Notes: a model not told the origin generated them from the sequence alone. A stretch of 64,000 nucleotides of DNA from Carnobacterium sp. CP1 (GCF_001483965.1 NZ_CP010796.1:930001-994000), one strand, 5' to 3'; shown: positions 18,649 to 27,125, counted from the stretch's first letter. A program made the numbers and translations.

Positions 18649-18699
18649 ATTGTATCAGTAGTTTTTGTTTTTACAATTTAAATTTTACTTAAATTGTAA
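18649..18699 (-). promoter_or_regulatory. Predicted promoter of the LCP gene with an overlapping inverted repeat
   Basis: On the minus strand TTGTAA (18671-18676), a 16-bp spacer, and TACAAT (18649-18654) preceded by TG. An 11-bp perfect inverted repeat, TTACAATTTAA (18671-18681) and TTAAATTGTAA (18689-18699), overlaps the -35 box and is placed like an operator. The same spacing and much of the sequence recur at 17527-17554. Confidence 0.6.
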
Positions 18700-18727
18700 A
18701 AGAAACTAAACCCTTTTCAATTTCTTG

Positions 18728-19834
18728 TTACATTTTGTCCACATGTCTTGTTTTTGAATTATATTTTTCGTAAACCGCTACAGTTTCTTGATAAAATTGT
18801 TCTTGAGAAAATTGATTTGAAGCTAACTCAAACAAGTTTTCCCCTTTTTCTTTCAATGTATTCGTTTGCCAATCAGCATAAGCTTCTTTTAATGCTTGCG
18901 AAAAAGCTGCTTTATCGCCCACAGGTACTAACCAACCATAAGTCTTATCCGGAACTAATAAAGCTACTTCCCCCACATCGGTACTGATAAAAGGAACGCG
19001 CTGATTAGCGGATTCTAACAACGCTAAAGGAAACCCTTCACTGTAAGAAGCTAGAACAGAAAGATCTGTTTGCTGCAAAATTTGTTCAATGGCAAGTTTA
19101 TCTAAAAAGCCATGAAACTGAATGTTGTTTGCCAACTTCAACTCTTGTGCTTTTTGTTCCAGTGTTTCTCTTAACTCTCCATCTCCTATAACATTTAAAT
19201 GAAAATCGTTTAAGGCACTAGCTTGCAGGCTTTCAAATAACAATTCATGACCCTTGATAGGGGTCAATCGGGCAATGTAACTGATTGTAAATACTGAATG
19301 GACTTTTACAGAGGGTTTTTGGCCGTCAAAAAGCAAACCGTTGTAAACAACAGAAATCTTTGTTTCTGGAATGCCCATATCGATGAGAACTTTTTTAAAC
19401 TCCTCCGTTACAGTGATCAAACCATCGGCTTTTTTTAAGCTTCTTACATTCAAAAAAGAGAAAGCTTTCCCTTTTGGTCCTTTTCCCACAAAGTCGAGCT
19501 GAGGGTTACTGTGAATGGTGGTTAACCATGTTGCGTTTAGGCGTTTTTTAATAAGACTTAAGATTAAATTCGCTCTTGCTCCATGAGTATGTACAATATC
19601 GTATTGCCCTTCATTGATAAGCGTGACCATTTTTTTTAGAATAGACAAATCATAGCGGGAAGTTTGGCTGATAGATTGCACAGTGATCCCTAAAGCTCTC
19701 GCTTCCCGTGCTACTATTCCCTCTTCCAATACAAGCAGCTCTGCTGTATGAGCATTAAACTGCGATAAAAGAGATAAAATATGCGTCTTTGCTCCGCCTT
19801 CTTCTAATCCTGCATTTACATGTAAAACTTTCAT
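18728..19834 (-). CDS. Glycosyltransferase family 4 (GT-B fold)
   Basis: A 368-residue GT4 enzyme. MKVLHVNAGLEEGGAKTHI is the acceptor-domain start, VHTHGARAN the second landmark, and FTISYIARLTPIKGHELLF plus SYSEGFPLALLESANQRVPF the donor domain with the E-x7-E-type pattern. It follows the TagA/WecG-like gene by 16 bp, so it probably adds a sugar after TagA in the same lipid-linked oligosaccharide. The ATG at 19832-19834 was chosen because it begins at the conserved first strand; a 17-residue basic extension upstream overlaps tagA and is not family-like. Its substrate is unknown. Confidence 0.85.
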   Translation of the reverse strand: MKVLHVNAGLEEGGAKTHILSLLSQFNAHTAELLVLEEGIVAREARALGITVQSISQTSRYDLSILKKMVTLINEGQYDIVHTHGARANLILSLIKKRLNATWLTTIHSNPQLDFVGKGPKGKAFSFLNVRSLKKADGLITVTEEFKKVLIDMGIPETKISVVYNGLLFDGQKPSVKVHSVFTISYIARLTPIKGHELLFESLQASALNDFHLNVIGDGELRETLEQKAQELKLANNIQFHGFLDKLAIEQILQQTDLSVLASYSEGFPLALLESANQRVPFISTDVGEVALLVPDKTYGWLVPVGDKAAFSQALKEAYADWQTNTLKEKGENLFELASNQFSQEQFYQETVAVYEKYNSKTRHVDKM

Positions 19835-19850
19835 CCGTTGGTCCCTCATT

Positions 19851-20585
19851 TTAACTAACATTTTTCTTTTCTTTTTTAACAGCAACCAAAAATTTCGGCA
19901 AAACCAGCATCCGTTTAAATCGAGAAGGTTGCTTTATCAATCGGTAGAACCATTCAAGGTTCATTTTGATAAAGATAGCCGGTGCTCTCTTAACGGTTCC
20001 TGTATAGGCATCAAAAGCGCCTCCTACACCCATGGCTAACCCTTTATCTGCTTGCTCCAAATACCGCAGGATCCATTTCTCTTGTCTTGAAAAACCTAAC
20101 CCTACGAACAAGAGATCCGGTTCCGCTGCTAACACTTCACTTAAGATACTTTCATCAGCTAAATCAAAATAGCCGTTGTGGTAACCTACTAAATTGATTT
20201 GCGGATAATCTTTCTTTAATTTTTTGACTGCCTTTTCAATGGTTGTCTGCTTAGCACCTAACAAGTAAACACTTTTCTGGTTTAAATCAGCTTCTTTTAA
20301 AAGGTCCAGCATCAAATCATATCCAGCTACACGTTCAACAATGGGCGTGCCAAGTATCCTGGCTCCTTTAACGATTCCAATGCCATCTGCTGTAATATAA
20401 TCCGCTTGTTTCAAAATAGCCATATAGTGTTTATCAGCATTCGCATGCATGACGATTTCTGGGTTGGCTGTCACCACAAACGTTTTTTCTTTTTTGTTTA
20501 CTCGATCTATTAATGCAGCTAACATTTCTTTTTTTGTTAAATTATCAAACTTTACATTCAAAACATCTATTTTCTTATTTGTCAT
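19851..20585 (-). CDS. TagA/WecG/CpsF family glycosyltransferase (GT26)
   Basis: A 244-residue GT26 enzyme. The landmarks VVTANPEIVMHA, DYITADGIGIVKGARILG and VERVAGYDLM (with the catalytic Asp), then VYLLGAKQ, LLFVGLGFSRQEKWI and GVGGAFDAYTG, are those of TagA. TagA adds ManNAc to undecaprenyl-PP-GlcNAc in wall teichoic acid linkage-unit synthesis; CpsF/WecG homologues do comparable steps in capsule and ECA. The wecB gene at 55539-56687 could supply UDP-ManNAc. No other tag genes are next to it; the following gene is a GT4, so it may belong to a secondary wall polymer. The ATG at 20583-20585 has AGGTG upstream. Confidence 0.9.
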   Translation of the reverse strand: MTNKKIDVLNVKFDNLTKKEMLAALIDRVNKKEKTFVVTANPEIVMHANADKHYMAILKQADYITADGIGIVKGARILGTPIVERVAGYDLMLDLLKEADLNQKSVYLLGAKQTTIEKAVKKLKKDYPQINLVGYHNGYFDLADESILSEVLAAEPDLLFVGLGFSRQEKWILRYLEQADKGLAMGVGGAFDAYTGTVKRAPAIFIKMNLEWFYRLIKQPSRFKRMLVLPKFLVAVKKEKKNVS

Positions 20586-20624
20586 TATATAAACACCTAT
20601 TTTTTAATTATTAGTAACACTTCT

Positions 20625-20653
20625 ATTGTAATGGAAATACCGTTCATTTACAT
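20625..20653 (-). promoter_or_regulatory. Predicted promoter of the tagA-like/GT4 pair
   Basis: On the minus strand ATGTAA (20648-20653), 17 bp and TACAAT (20625-20630), about 40 bp before the start codon. The TACAAT box resembles those of the LCP and LtaS-like promoters. The terminator of the autolysin lies further upstream. Confidence 0.35.
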
Positions 20654-20728
20654 TAAAAAAATAGATTTAAGCAATACTATTTAAATTCAAAACTATATTT
20701 AACCATAGAAAAAACCCCCAAAAACCAG

Positions 20729-20736
20729 ATTTTTTA
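20729..20736. repeat. Left copy of 8-bp target site duplication
   Basis: ATTTTTTA immediately before the left inverted repeat; identical to 22262-22269. It lies in the loop side of the interrupted terminator. Confidence 0.93.
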
Positions 20737-20758
20737 GGCTCTATAATATTTAGTGTTG

Positions 20759-20819
20759 GTGAACCAATCGGTTCACTGGCACTATTTTTTATTTTTAAAT
20801 GAAAAAAGACCAGTGAACT
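20759..20819 (+). other. Mutually exclusive hairpins inside the left end of the insertion sequence
   Basis: GTGAACC (20759-20765) pairs with GGTTCAC (20770-20776), followed by a T-rich stretch; alternatively GGTTCACTGG (20770-20779) pairs with CCAGTGAACT (20810-20819) over nine consecutive bases. The first form looks like a terminator against incoming transcription. It lies between the end and the transposase start at 20861. Confidence 0.5.
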
Positions 20820-20860
20820 CCTATAATTAAGTTACCACACAAAAGAATAGGAGAATTCAC

Positions 20861-22193
20861 ATGGCCTACACTCATTCTATAAAAAAACTGCTCAATATTA
20901 AAGACCCAAATATTTATTTATCTGAAGTTCCTGTTATGAAGGAAAAGAAAAAGGATCAAGAATGTCTGGTAGTGCATGGGAAATTGACCTATCGGCCTAC
21001 CTGCTGTAAAGTGTGTGGTGTCAAAAACAACTCTCACCAGGATCTCATCAAACACGGCACAAAATGTTCTACACTCACACTGACTCATGTCAATTTCCAG
21101 CCTGTACTGTTCCGATTGAAAAAGCAGCGATTTCTTTGTAAGCACTGTGATTCGACTTTCATAGCGGAAACCTCCCTGGTCGATCGCCATTGCTTCATCT
21201 CTAATTCGATCAAGACAACTATTGCCATGGAATTGAAAGAGACACAATCCATGACACTTATCGCCCAGCACCTGTCCGTTTCTCCTCCTACTGTGATTCG
21301 GGTAATGCGCCAAGTGGGGGAGACGCTTGAACCAAACAATCAGGAACTGCCCCAACATCTTTCCATCGATGAATTCAAGTCGGTCAAGGATGTATCCGGA
21401 GCGATGAGCTTCCTGTTTATTAATGCGTCAACCCACCGGTTGACGGATGTTGTCGAGAATAGACAACTGCCTTACCTGCTGGATTATTTTATGCGGTATC
21501 CAGTAGAAGCAAGAAACAAAGTCAAAACGGTCACGATGGATATGTATTCACCCTATACACAGCTTGTGAGAGATTGTTTCCCCTACGCTAAAATCATCAT
21601 TGACCGATTCCACATCGTTCAACATATGAATCGGGCTTTGAACAGCGAACGAATCAAGGTCATGAATGAACTGCGTTACACGAGGCCAAGGGATTATCGA
21701 AAATTAAAAAAACAATGGAAGTTGGTGCTTAAAAATGAAGACGATTTAGATTTTTCCCGTTATTTTACCCACCGGTTATATGAAGGGGCTGTTACTGAAA
21801 AAATGATGGCGGATTACCTTGTGCAACTTGATTCCAGACTTGAACGTGTCTATGCGCTTTTCAATCAATTGAAGTGGGCACTGGAACACCGTGATTTCAA
21901 GCGATTCAAAAGATATTTAGAAGAATCAAAAAAATATGCTTTACCAAGAAAAGCGAGAACTGTTCTTCAAACGTTTGAAAAAATACCTGGAGCCCATTAA
22001 AAATGCGTTTGTGTACACTCTTTCCAATGGCCCCATTGAAGGAATGAATAATAAAATCAAGAACATCAAACGATTAGGGTATGGCTACCGAAATTTCTAT
22101 AACCTGCGGGCCCGACTGTTGATTTCTTACCGATTGACCACTTCTAATTATCAACCTAGAGCTTTGTATTTTGAAGATGAAATAGCAGCATAA
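20861..22193 (+). pseudogene. ISL3-family transposase, frameshifted
   Basis: The frame opened by ATG 20861 (GGAG 7 nt upstream) encodes zinc-finger cysteines (CCKVCG, CKHCDSTF), a helix-turn-helix (MTLIAQHLSVSPPTVIRV) and the catalytic Asp regions LSIDEFKS and IIDRFHIVQHMN. It stops at 21998-22000 after 379 residues. The rest of the family domain continues in the +1 frame from about 21984 to the stop at 22191-22193 and holds the catalytic Glu region SNGPIEGMNNKIKNIKRLGY. The shift falls in a run of six A (21978-21983); five A would restore a 443-residue protein. So the DDE triad is split and the enzyme is probably inactive, unless a sequencing error or slippage at the A-run explains it. Confidence 0.85.
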
Positions 22194-22261
22194 AATAAAA
22201 AGCCAAAGCGACGTAGTCGCTCTGACTTATTTGGCCCACCAACACTACTTGTCAAAGAGCC

Positions 22262-22269
22262 ATTTTTTA
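22262..22269. repeat. Right copy of 8-bp target site duplication
   Basis: ATTTTTTA immediately after the right inverted repeat; identical to 20729-20736. Confidence 0.93.
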
Positions 22270-22314
22270 GGTCTAACTTTTGGGAGTCGGCACGTTCTGC
22301 TAATGATTTTTTGT

Positions 22315-25300
22315 TTATTTAAAATAGTCCACTATTCCCTGTACTATTCCATTTGCTAATTTTTCTTGGTAATTATTTGTAACTAATTTAGATCTTTCAG
22401 AAGCGTTATCTATAAAACCCAGCTCTAACAAAACAGCAGGCATATTAGTTTCTCTAATCACATGGAAGTCTGCTTTCTTAGCTCCTCTGTTATACGCCCC
22501 TGAATAACTAATCATTTGTTGCTGAGAACTTTTTGCCAGCTTCTCACTACTTGTTAAACGACTAATATTTTTTGACATAGGATTTGTTGAATTTCCTAAA
22601 GAGTTATATGAATAAGATTCAATTCCATATGCATTTTGATTAAACGAATTATGATGAATACTTACAAAGATATCAGCTTTAGAATTATTTGCTTTCCTAG
22701 CAATTTCTGACAACTCTAAAAAGACATCTGTTGTTCTCGACATTACAACGTTATACCCTTTTTGCTCAAGTTTATCTCTTACTTTTAAAGCAACTTTTAA
22801 ATTTAAATCTTTTTCCTTTGCTCCGCCCGACTGAGCTCCTGGATCTTTTCCTCCATGACCAGCATCAACATAAACAGTTTTTTTGAAGGGATTAATTTCT
22901 TTTAGTCCAGCTTTATCGATCCAGCCTAGTTCTATTCCATTTAAGCTGATCAAGACATATGTTGAACGTCGAGTTTTCGCTTCTTCTTTTACTAATACTT
23001 CCATCCCAAGATATTTTGATGAAGAACCCTTAGTTACATATCCCTCTGTTCCATAGGGTTTTGAATTAATTGTATCAGTAGAACGAACAATCGTAGCTTT
23101 ATAATCTGCTACATTAGTAGTAGAAAGAACTTTTTCAATATCCAATCCATTTTTATCGATCCAGCCTAATTCTGTTCCATTTAAGCTGATCAATACATAC
23201 GTTGATCGAGTAGTGACTGCTTCTTTCGTTACTTTGACTTCTTTGCCATAATATTGTGAAGATTGAGCTTTCGTTTGATAGCCTAGTGTACCATAAGGTT
23301 TTGTGTTGATAGTATCTGTTTTGCGGCTTATTTTAGCCGAATAATTAATTGTTTTTTCAGACAAAATCGCTTCATCATCTGACAATCCATTTGTGTCTAT
23401 CCAACCTAATTCTTTTCCATCTAACGTAGTTATTAGTGCCCAATTTGAACGTCGTGAAGCAGCTTCTTTAATGATTTTTACTTTTTGTCCATAATATTTT
23501 GAAGAATACGCATTCGTTACATACCCTTCGGTTCCATATGGTTTTGTATTGATCGTATCTGTTTTACTGCTAATGGTTTTAGTGTACGATACATTTTTAG
23601 TAGAAGTTACCTTTTCAATATCCAATCCACCTTTATCGATCCAGCCTAGTTCGGTTCCATTTAAGCTGATCAAGACATACGTTGATCGAGTAGTGACTGT
23701 TTCTTTCGTTACTTTGACTTCTTTGCCATAATATTGCGAAGATTGAGCTTTCGTTTGATAACCTAATGTACCATAAGGTTTTGTGTTGATGGTGTCCGTT
23801 TTACGGCTTATTTTAGCGGAATAATTAATTGCTTTTTCAGACATAATTATTTCATCATCTGACAATCCATTTGCGTCTATCCAACCTAATTCTTTTCCAT
23901 CTAACGTAGTTATTAGTGCCCAATTTGAACGTCGTGAAGCAGCCTCTTTAATGACCTTTACTTTTTGTCCATAATATTTTGAAGAATACGCATTCGTTAC
24001 GTACCCTTCGGTTCCATACGGTTTGGTATTGATCGTATCTGTTTTACTGCTAATGGTTTTAGTATACGATACATTTTTAGTAGAAGTTACCTTTTCAATA
24101 TCCAATCCACCTTTATCGATCCAGCCTAGTTCGGTTCCATTTAAGCTGATCAAAACATACGTTGATCGAGTAGTGACTGCTTCTTTCGTTACTTTGACTT
24201 CTTTGCCATAATATTTTGAAGATTGAGCTTTTGTTTGATAGCCTTTTGTACCATAAGGTTTTGTATTAATGGTGTCCGTTTTGCGGCTTATTTTAGCTGA
24301 ATAATTAATTGCTTTTTCAGACAAAATCATTTCATCATCTGACAATCCATTTGTGTCTATCCAACCTAATTCTTTTCCATCTAACGTAGTAATCAGTGCC
24401 CAATTTGAACGTCGTGAAGTAGCCTCTTTAATGACCTTTACTTTTTGTCCATAATATTTTGAAGAATAAGCATTCGTTACATACCCTTCGGTTCCATATG
24501 GTTTTGTGTTGATCGTATCTGTTTTACTGCTAATGGTTTTAGTGTACGACACGTTTTTAGTAGAAGTTACCTTTTCAATGTCCAATCCACCTTTATCGAT
24601 CCAGCCCAGTTCGGTTCCATTTAAGCTGATCAATACATACGTTGATCGAGTAGTGACTGCTTCTTTCGTTACTTTGACTTCTTTGCCATAATATTTTGAA
24701 GATTGAGCTTTTGTTTGATAGCCTTTTGTACCATAAGGTTTTGTATTGATGGTGTCCGTTTTGCGGCTTATTTTAGCTGAATAATTAATTGCTTTTTCAG
24801 ACAAAATCATTTCAAAAGTAGTTATTCCATTTTTGTCTATCCACCCCATTACCTTACCATCTAAAGTAATTTTTACCCAAGTTGTACCACTTTTGGTCAT
24901 TGCTTCTTCAGTTACGGTTACTTTTCTATTGAAGTATCCTGAAGCGTCTGCATTTACCTTAGAATCTGACGTACCTTTAGGCTTAGAATAAATCCCATCA
25001 GTATCGCCAGTTATATAGGCGGTGTAGTCTTTTACATCAGTCGTTGATGTAATTTCATCATATGAAATATCTTTTATATCGTCTGGTAAGTTTGACTCAT
25101 CTTTATTATCAGTACTTTTGTTATCGAATTGGGTTAAATTGTATGTTTCTATAATATTATTTAACTTTGTTCCATAAGTTGGATCTGTAGCATATTTACC
25201 TGTAAGTGCACTAGTAGCATTTTTAAAAGAACTAGCATTTTCTTTCCATGCACCTGAATAGTATTTGGGATCCCAAGAACCTTTACTACTATTCCAATCT

Positions 25301-26076
25301 GGGCCTTTACGCAATTTCTTAGCATAGTCTATAAAAGTATCCTTATAAGAAGGATATGTTTTAAAATTCGATTTTTCAATTGTCCAACCTTTTTCTGTAC
25401 TATATTCTTTAGAATATTTTGCAAAATAAGAATCTCCTGAGCCCGCTTTTATTCCAAATAAATTATAATTCGGTGCATAAGCAAGGATACTTGTTCCCCA
25501 AGCACTTTCTAAGGCGGCTTGAGCAATCATCACGGAAGCATACAGATCATATTCATTTGCTACTGATACTGCTTGTGAAGAAATAGCATTAATAAAAGCA
25601 TCCGTTTTAGGAATAGCTCTAGATTTCATACTAAAAGTGCTGGTTGAATTTTTTTCTTGTTCCATCATTTCAATAGCTTTTTCTCTAGTTTCTTCTATTG
25701 AAAAATATTCTTCATCCGCTTCATCATTTAAATCCTCTTCACTCTCTAAAGAAGAGTCATCATTAGATTCATTTTCTTCAACTATATTATCATCATTTTT
25801 TGTTTCTTCAACATTATTGCTGTTTTCTTCTATGTAATCTTCTTCAACTACAGTTTCTGTATCTAGATCTTCTGTACTTTCTACTTGTTCTTTATTTGAC
25901 AGTTCAGAATCTTCCTGTAACTCAACTTCACTTAACTCATTACTTTCTACATCCTCAGTTATCACACTATTGCTTTCTACTGCTGATACTCCAGTAGATA
26001 ACACTATAGGACTCAACACAGTAACAATCATTGCTAAAGTAATAACCTTATGCATTGACTTTTTCAACACTTCCAA
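22315..26076 (-). CDS. Bifunctional autolysin: N-acetylglucosaminidase, nine GW modules, N-acetylmuramoyl-L-alanine amidase
   Basis: A 1253-residue secreted protein. A signal peptide (about 1-33) precedes an acidic E/N/S-rich linker (35-150). The GH73 glucosaminidase (about 155-320) has the catalytic Glu in QAALESAWGTS. Nine GW-type SH3 modules of about 80 residues follow (about 345-1072), each ending in GWID; modules 2-8 alternate two subtypes. An Amidase_3 domain (about 1076-1253) has zinc ligands in VYVDAGHGGKDPG, KEKDLN and SIHHNSF, and the catalytic Glu in LLELGFIDN. GW modules bind (lipo)teichoic acid, so it probably stays on the wall and works in cell separation. The start is TTG at 26074-26076, 7 nt after GGAGG. 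The terminator is broken by the insertion sequence. Confidence 0.92.
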   Translation of the reverse strand: MEVLKKSMHKVITLAMIVTVLSPIVLSTGVSAVESNSVITEDVESNELSEVELQEDSELSNKEQVESTEDLDTETVVEEDYIEENSNNVEETKNDDNIVEENESNDDSSLESEEDLNDEADEEYFSIEETREKAIEMMEQEKNSTSTFSMKSRAIPKTDAFINAISSQAVSVANEYDLYASVMIAQAALESAWGTSILAYAPNYNLFGIKAGSGDSYFAKYSKEYSTEKGWTIEKSNFKTYPSYKDTFIDYAKKLRKGPDWNSSKGSWDPKYYSGAWKENASSFKNATSALTGKYATDPTYGTKLNNIIETYNLTQFDNKSTDNKDESNLPDDIKDISYDEITSTTDVKDYTAYITGDTDGIYSKPKGTSDSKVNADASGYFNRKVTVTEEAMTKSGTTWVKITLDGKVMGWIDKNGITTFEMILSEKAINYSAKISRKTDTINTKPYGTKGYQTKAQSSKYYGKEVKVTKEAVTTRSTYVLISLNGTELGWIDKGGLDIEKVTSTKNVSYTKTISSKTDTINTKPYGTEGYVTNAYSSKYYGQKVKVIKEATSRRSNWALITTLDGKELGWIDTNGLSDDEMILSEKAINYSAKISRKTDTINTKPYGTKGYQTKAQSSKYYGKEVKVTKEAVTTRSTYVLISLNGTELGWIDKGGLDIEKVTSTKNVSYTKTISSKTDTINTKPYGTEGYVTNAYSSKYYGQKVKVIKEAASRRSNWALITTLDGKELGWIDANGLSDDEIIMSEKAINYSAKISRKTDTINTKPYGTLGYQTKAQSSQYYGKEVKVTKETVTTRSTYVLISLNGTELGWIDKGGLDIEKVTSTKNVSYTKTISSKTDTINTKPYGTEGYVTNAYSSKYYGQKVKIIKEAASRRSNWALITTLDGKELGWIDTNGLSDDEAILSEKTINYSAKISRKTDTINTKPYGTLGYQTKAQSSQYYGKEVKVTKEAVTTRSTYVLISLNGTELGWIDKNGLDIEKVLSTTNVADYKATIVRSTDTINSKPYGTEGYVTKGSSSKYLGMEVLVKEEAKTRRSTYVLISLNGIELGWIDKAGLKEINPFKKTVYVDAGHGGKDPGAQSGGAKEKDLNLKVALKVRDKLEQKGYNVVMSRTTDVFLELSEIARKANNSKADIFVSIHHNSFNQNAYGIESYSYNSLGNSTNPMSKNISRLTSSEKLAKSSQQQMISYSGAYNRGAKKADFHVIRETNMPAVLLELGFIDNASERSKLVTNNYQEKLANGIVQGIVDYFK
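22861..25044 (-). repeat. Tandem GW-module repeats within the autolysin gene (240-bp units, 480-bp super-repeat)
   Basis: Nine coding repeats of about 240 bp. From about 23100 to 24830 they form pairs repeating at exactly 480 bp: the AATTAATTG marker with TTTTTCAGACA recurs near 23343, 23823, 24303 and 24783. Paired units are nearly identical at DNA level, which points to recent duplication or gene conversion. Boundaries are approximate. Confidence 0.85.
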
Positions 26077-26249
26077 AAAATCCCTCCTTTAATATTAACA
26101 TGCTATATAAATATACCTTTTATTTCTCGCCAAATCTAGCCGTTTACGTTTTTTTCATGAATAACATTTGCGTTATATGAACATAGTATGAACTTTTAAG
26201 TTGTTTTTCCTTTTGGTAAATAAAATTCCAGAACAAAATAACTTAGTAC

Positions 26250-26305
26250 ATCATAATGACAAATAACCCCTGCTATAATAAGTAGGGGTTATTTGTCATT
26301 ATGAT
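26250..26305. repeat. Perfect 22-bp inverted repeat, possible legF terminator
   Basis: Arms at 26250-26271 and 26284-26305 are exact reverse complements around a 12-nt loop. The core ACCCCT/AGGGGT followed by TTATTT could end the operon that finishes with legF at 26361, but no clear T-run follows the full stem. The rest of the 26077-26360 gap should contain the autolysin promoter; I saw no convincing -35/-10 pair or known riboswitch. Confidence 0.6.
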
Positions 26306-26360
26306 ACACCCTTTTTAAAAGGCTTATTTTTTTTATCTCAAGTAGTTGCGGTTTTAAAAA

Positions 26361-27125
26361 CTATTCTGCAGAAAAAATCGTCATTTTAGGTATGTGGCTA
26401 TAAATATCTTGTATACCCTCTTCTTCTAAAAGTTTCACATAAATGTATTCCATCCATTTAAAATCTTCTTCCGAATCTATATCCAAGACCATATAATCTT
26501 GCATTTGGATAACGCCGCAATTTCCATTAAAAATATATTCATTTTCTTGCAGGAATTTTGGATCATATAGATACATAGAAGCGTTCATATCATAAATGGC
26601 CGGTGCTTGTTGTCGTGATGTAAACGTTGAAGCATTGACCAGTGAAACAGAGTTCCCCTCTTCTTTCACCATATTGAAGAAAGGATTGCGTCTCGATTCT
26701 ACCACTGAAAAAACAACGTCTAATTCTGGGTGCTCTTTTTTCTTTTCAATCAATTTAAAGATGTCTTGAACGGTTCTAAGAGGCGACGTTAAATCTAAAT
26801 CAATCACATAATCATATTCTTTTTGACGAATTTTCTTTGCTTGTAAATAGGTGTCTCGAATTACCGCCATTTTACTAGCAGTGTCTGTTGCGTGTTCTTT
26901 TTTACGATCGATTAATAAAACATCTGGGTAATCTTCAATTGTTTTTTGTAGCTCTTTGCTGTCAGTATTCAAAGCAACATCTATTTGGTGGCTAGATTGT
27001 TCTTTGAACAAATCCATAGCTGCTAAGGTGTAAGCAATTAAAGGAAAGCCATGAAAAGTCTTCAAGTTTTTAGCTGCTAAGCCTTTTGATCCGGCCCTTC
27101 CACAGATGGTAAATAAGATAGTCAT
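26361..27125 (-). CDS. legF: CMP-nonulosonate cytidylyltransferase, LegF/NeuA-like
   Basis: A 254-residue enzyme of the acylneuraminate cytidylyltransferase family. The start MTILFTICGRAGSKGLAAKN carries the R-x-G-S-K-G...K-N CTP-binding motif; DLDLTSPLRTVQD and ESRRNPFFNMV are further family markers. It activates a nonulosonic acid with CMP. Because the window encodes LegB, LegC and a PtmE-like protein (49340-52556), legionaminic acid is the likely substrate, though this family also serves Neu5Ac and pseudaminate. It is the last gene of the eight-gene operon; its ATG abuts the stop of the oxidoreductase gene with AAGGAG upstream. It has no fused esterase domain. Confidence 0.82.
   Translation of the reverse strand: MTILFTICGRAGSKGLAAKNLKTFHGFPLIAYTLAAMDLFKEQSSHQIDVALNTDSKELQKTIEDYPDVLLIDRKKEHATDTASKMAVIRDTYLQAKKIRQKEYDYVIDLDLTSPLRTVQDIFKLIEKKKEHPELDVVFSVVESRRNPFFNMVKEEGNSVSLVNASTFTSRQQAPAIYDMNASMYLYDPKFLQENEYIFNGNCGVIQMQDYMVLDIDSEEDFKWMEYIYVKLLEEEGIQDIYSHIPKMTIFSAE

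Larger units (their letters stand above)
20737..22261 (+). mobile_element. ISL3-family insertion sequence, 1525 bp, ends and target duplication intact
   Basis: The left end reads GGCTCTATAATATTTAGTGT from 20737; the right end, reverse-complemented from 22261, reads GGCTCTTTGACAAGTAGTGT. The match continues through TTGGTG and ends in CCAA, giving imperfect terminal inverted repeats of about 30 bp. The single gene inside encodes an ISL3-type DDE transposase. Both flanks carry the 8-bp duplication ATTTTTTA. Length, GG-starting ends and 8-bp duplication are all usual for ISL3. Confidence 0.95.
20709..22286 (-). terminator. Autolysin terminator split by an insertion sequence
   Basis: Removing the 1525-bp element and one copy of the 8-bp duplication rejoins the arms CCCCCAAAAACCAGA (20715-20729) and TCTAACTTTTGGGAG (22272-22286). 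On the minus strand these form a 15-bp stem (with G-U pairs) around a loop containing the target, followed by TTTTTT (20709-20714): a normal terminator about 30 bp after the autolysin stop. The two arms are now about 1.54 kb apart, so the hairpin cannot form in its usual way. Confidence 0.75.

Noticed and set aside
20918-21358. A 146-codon minus-strand frame inside the transposase gene
   Set aside because: Antisense to conserved transposase domains, no ribosome site, no recognisable protein features.
21978-22000. Programmed -1 frameshifting in the transposase
   Set aside because: The downstream family sequence is in the +1 frame; slipping -1 on the A-run gives neither the Glu motif nor a conserved sequence. 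A one-base gain explains it more simply.
23549-24691. Short plus-strand reading frames of about 60 codons inside the autolysin repeats
   Set aside because: They recur with the repeats as antisense shadows, have no ribosome sites and resemble nothing known.
22861-25044. CRISPR-like array
   Set aside because: Repeats are 240/480 bp, in frame and without spacers; they encode GW modules.
26077-26249. A c-di-AMP or other riboswitch upstream of the autolysin
   Set aside because: Such switches often precede wall hydrolases, but I could not find their conserved blocks in this short AT-rich gap.
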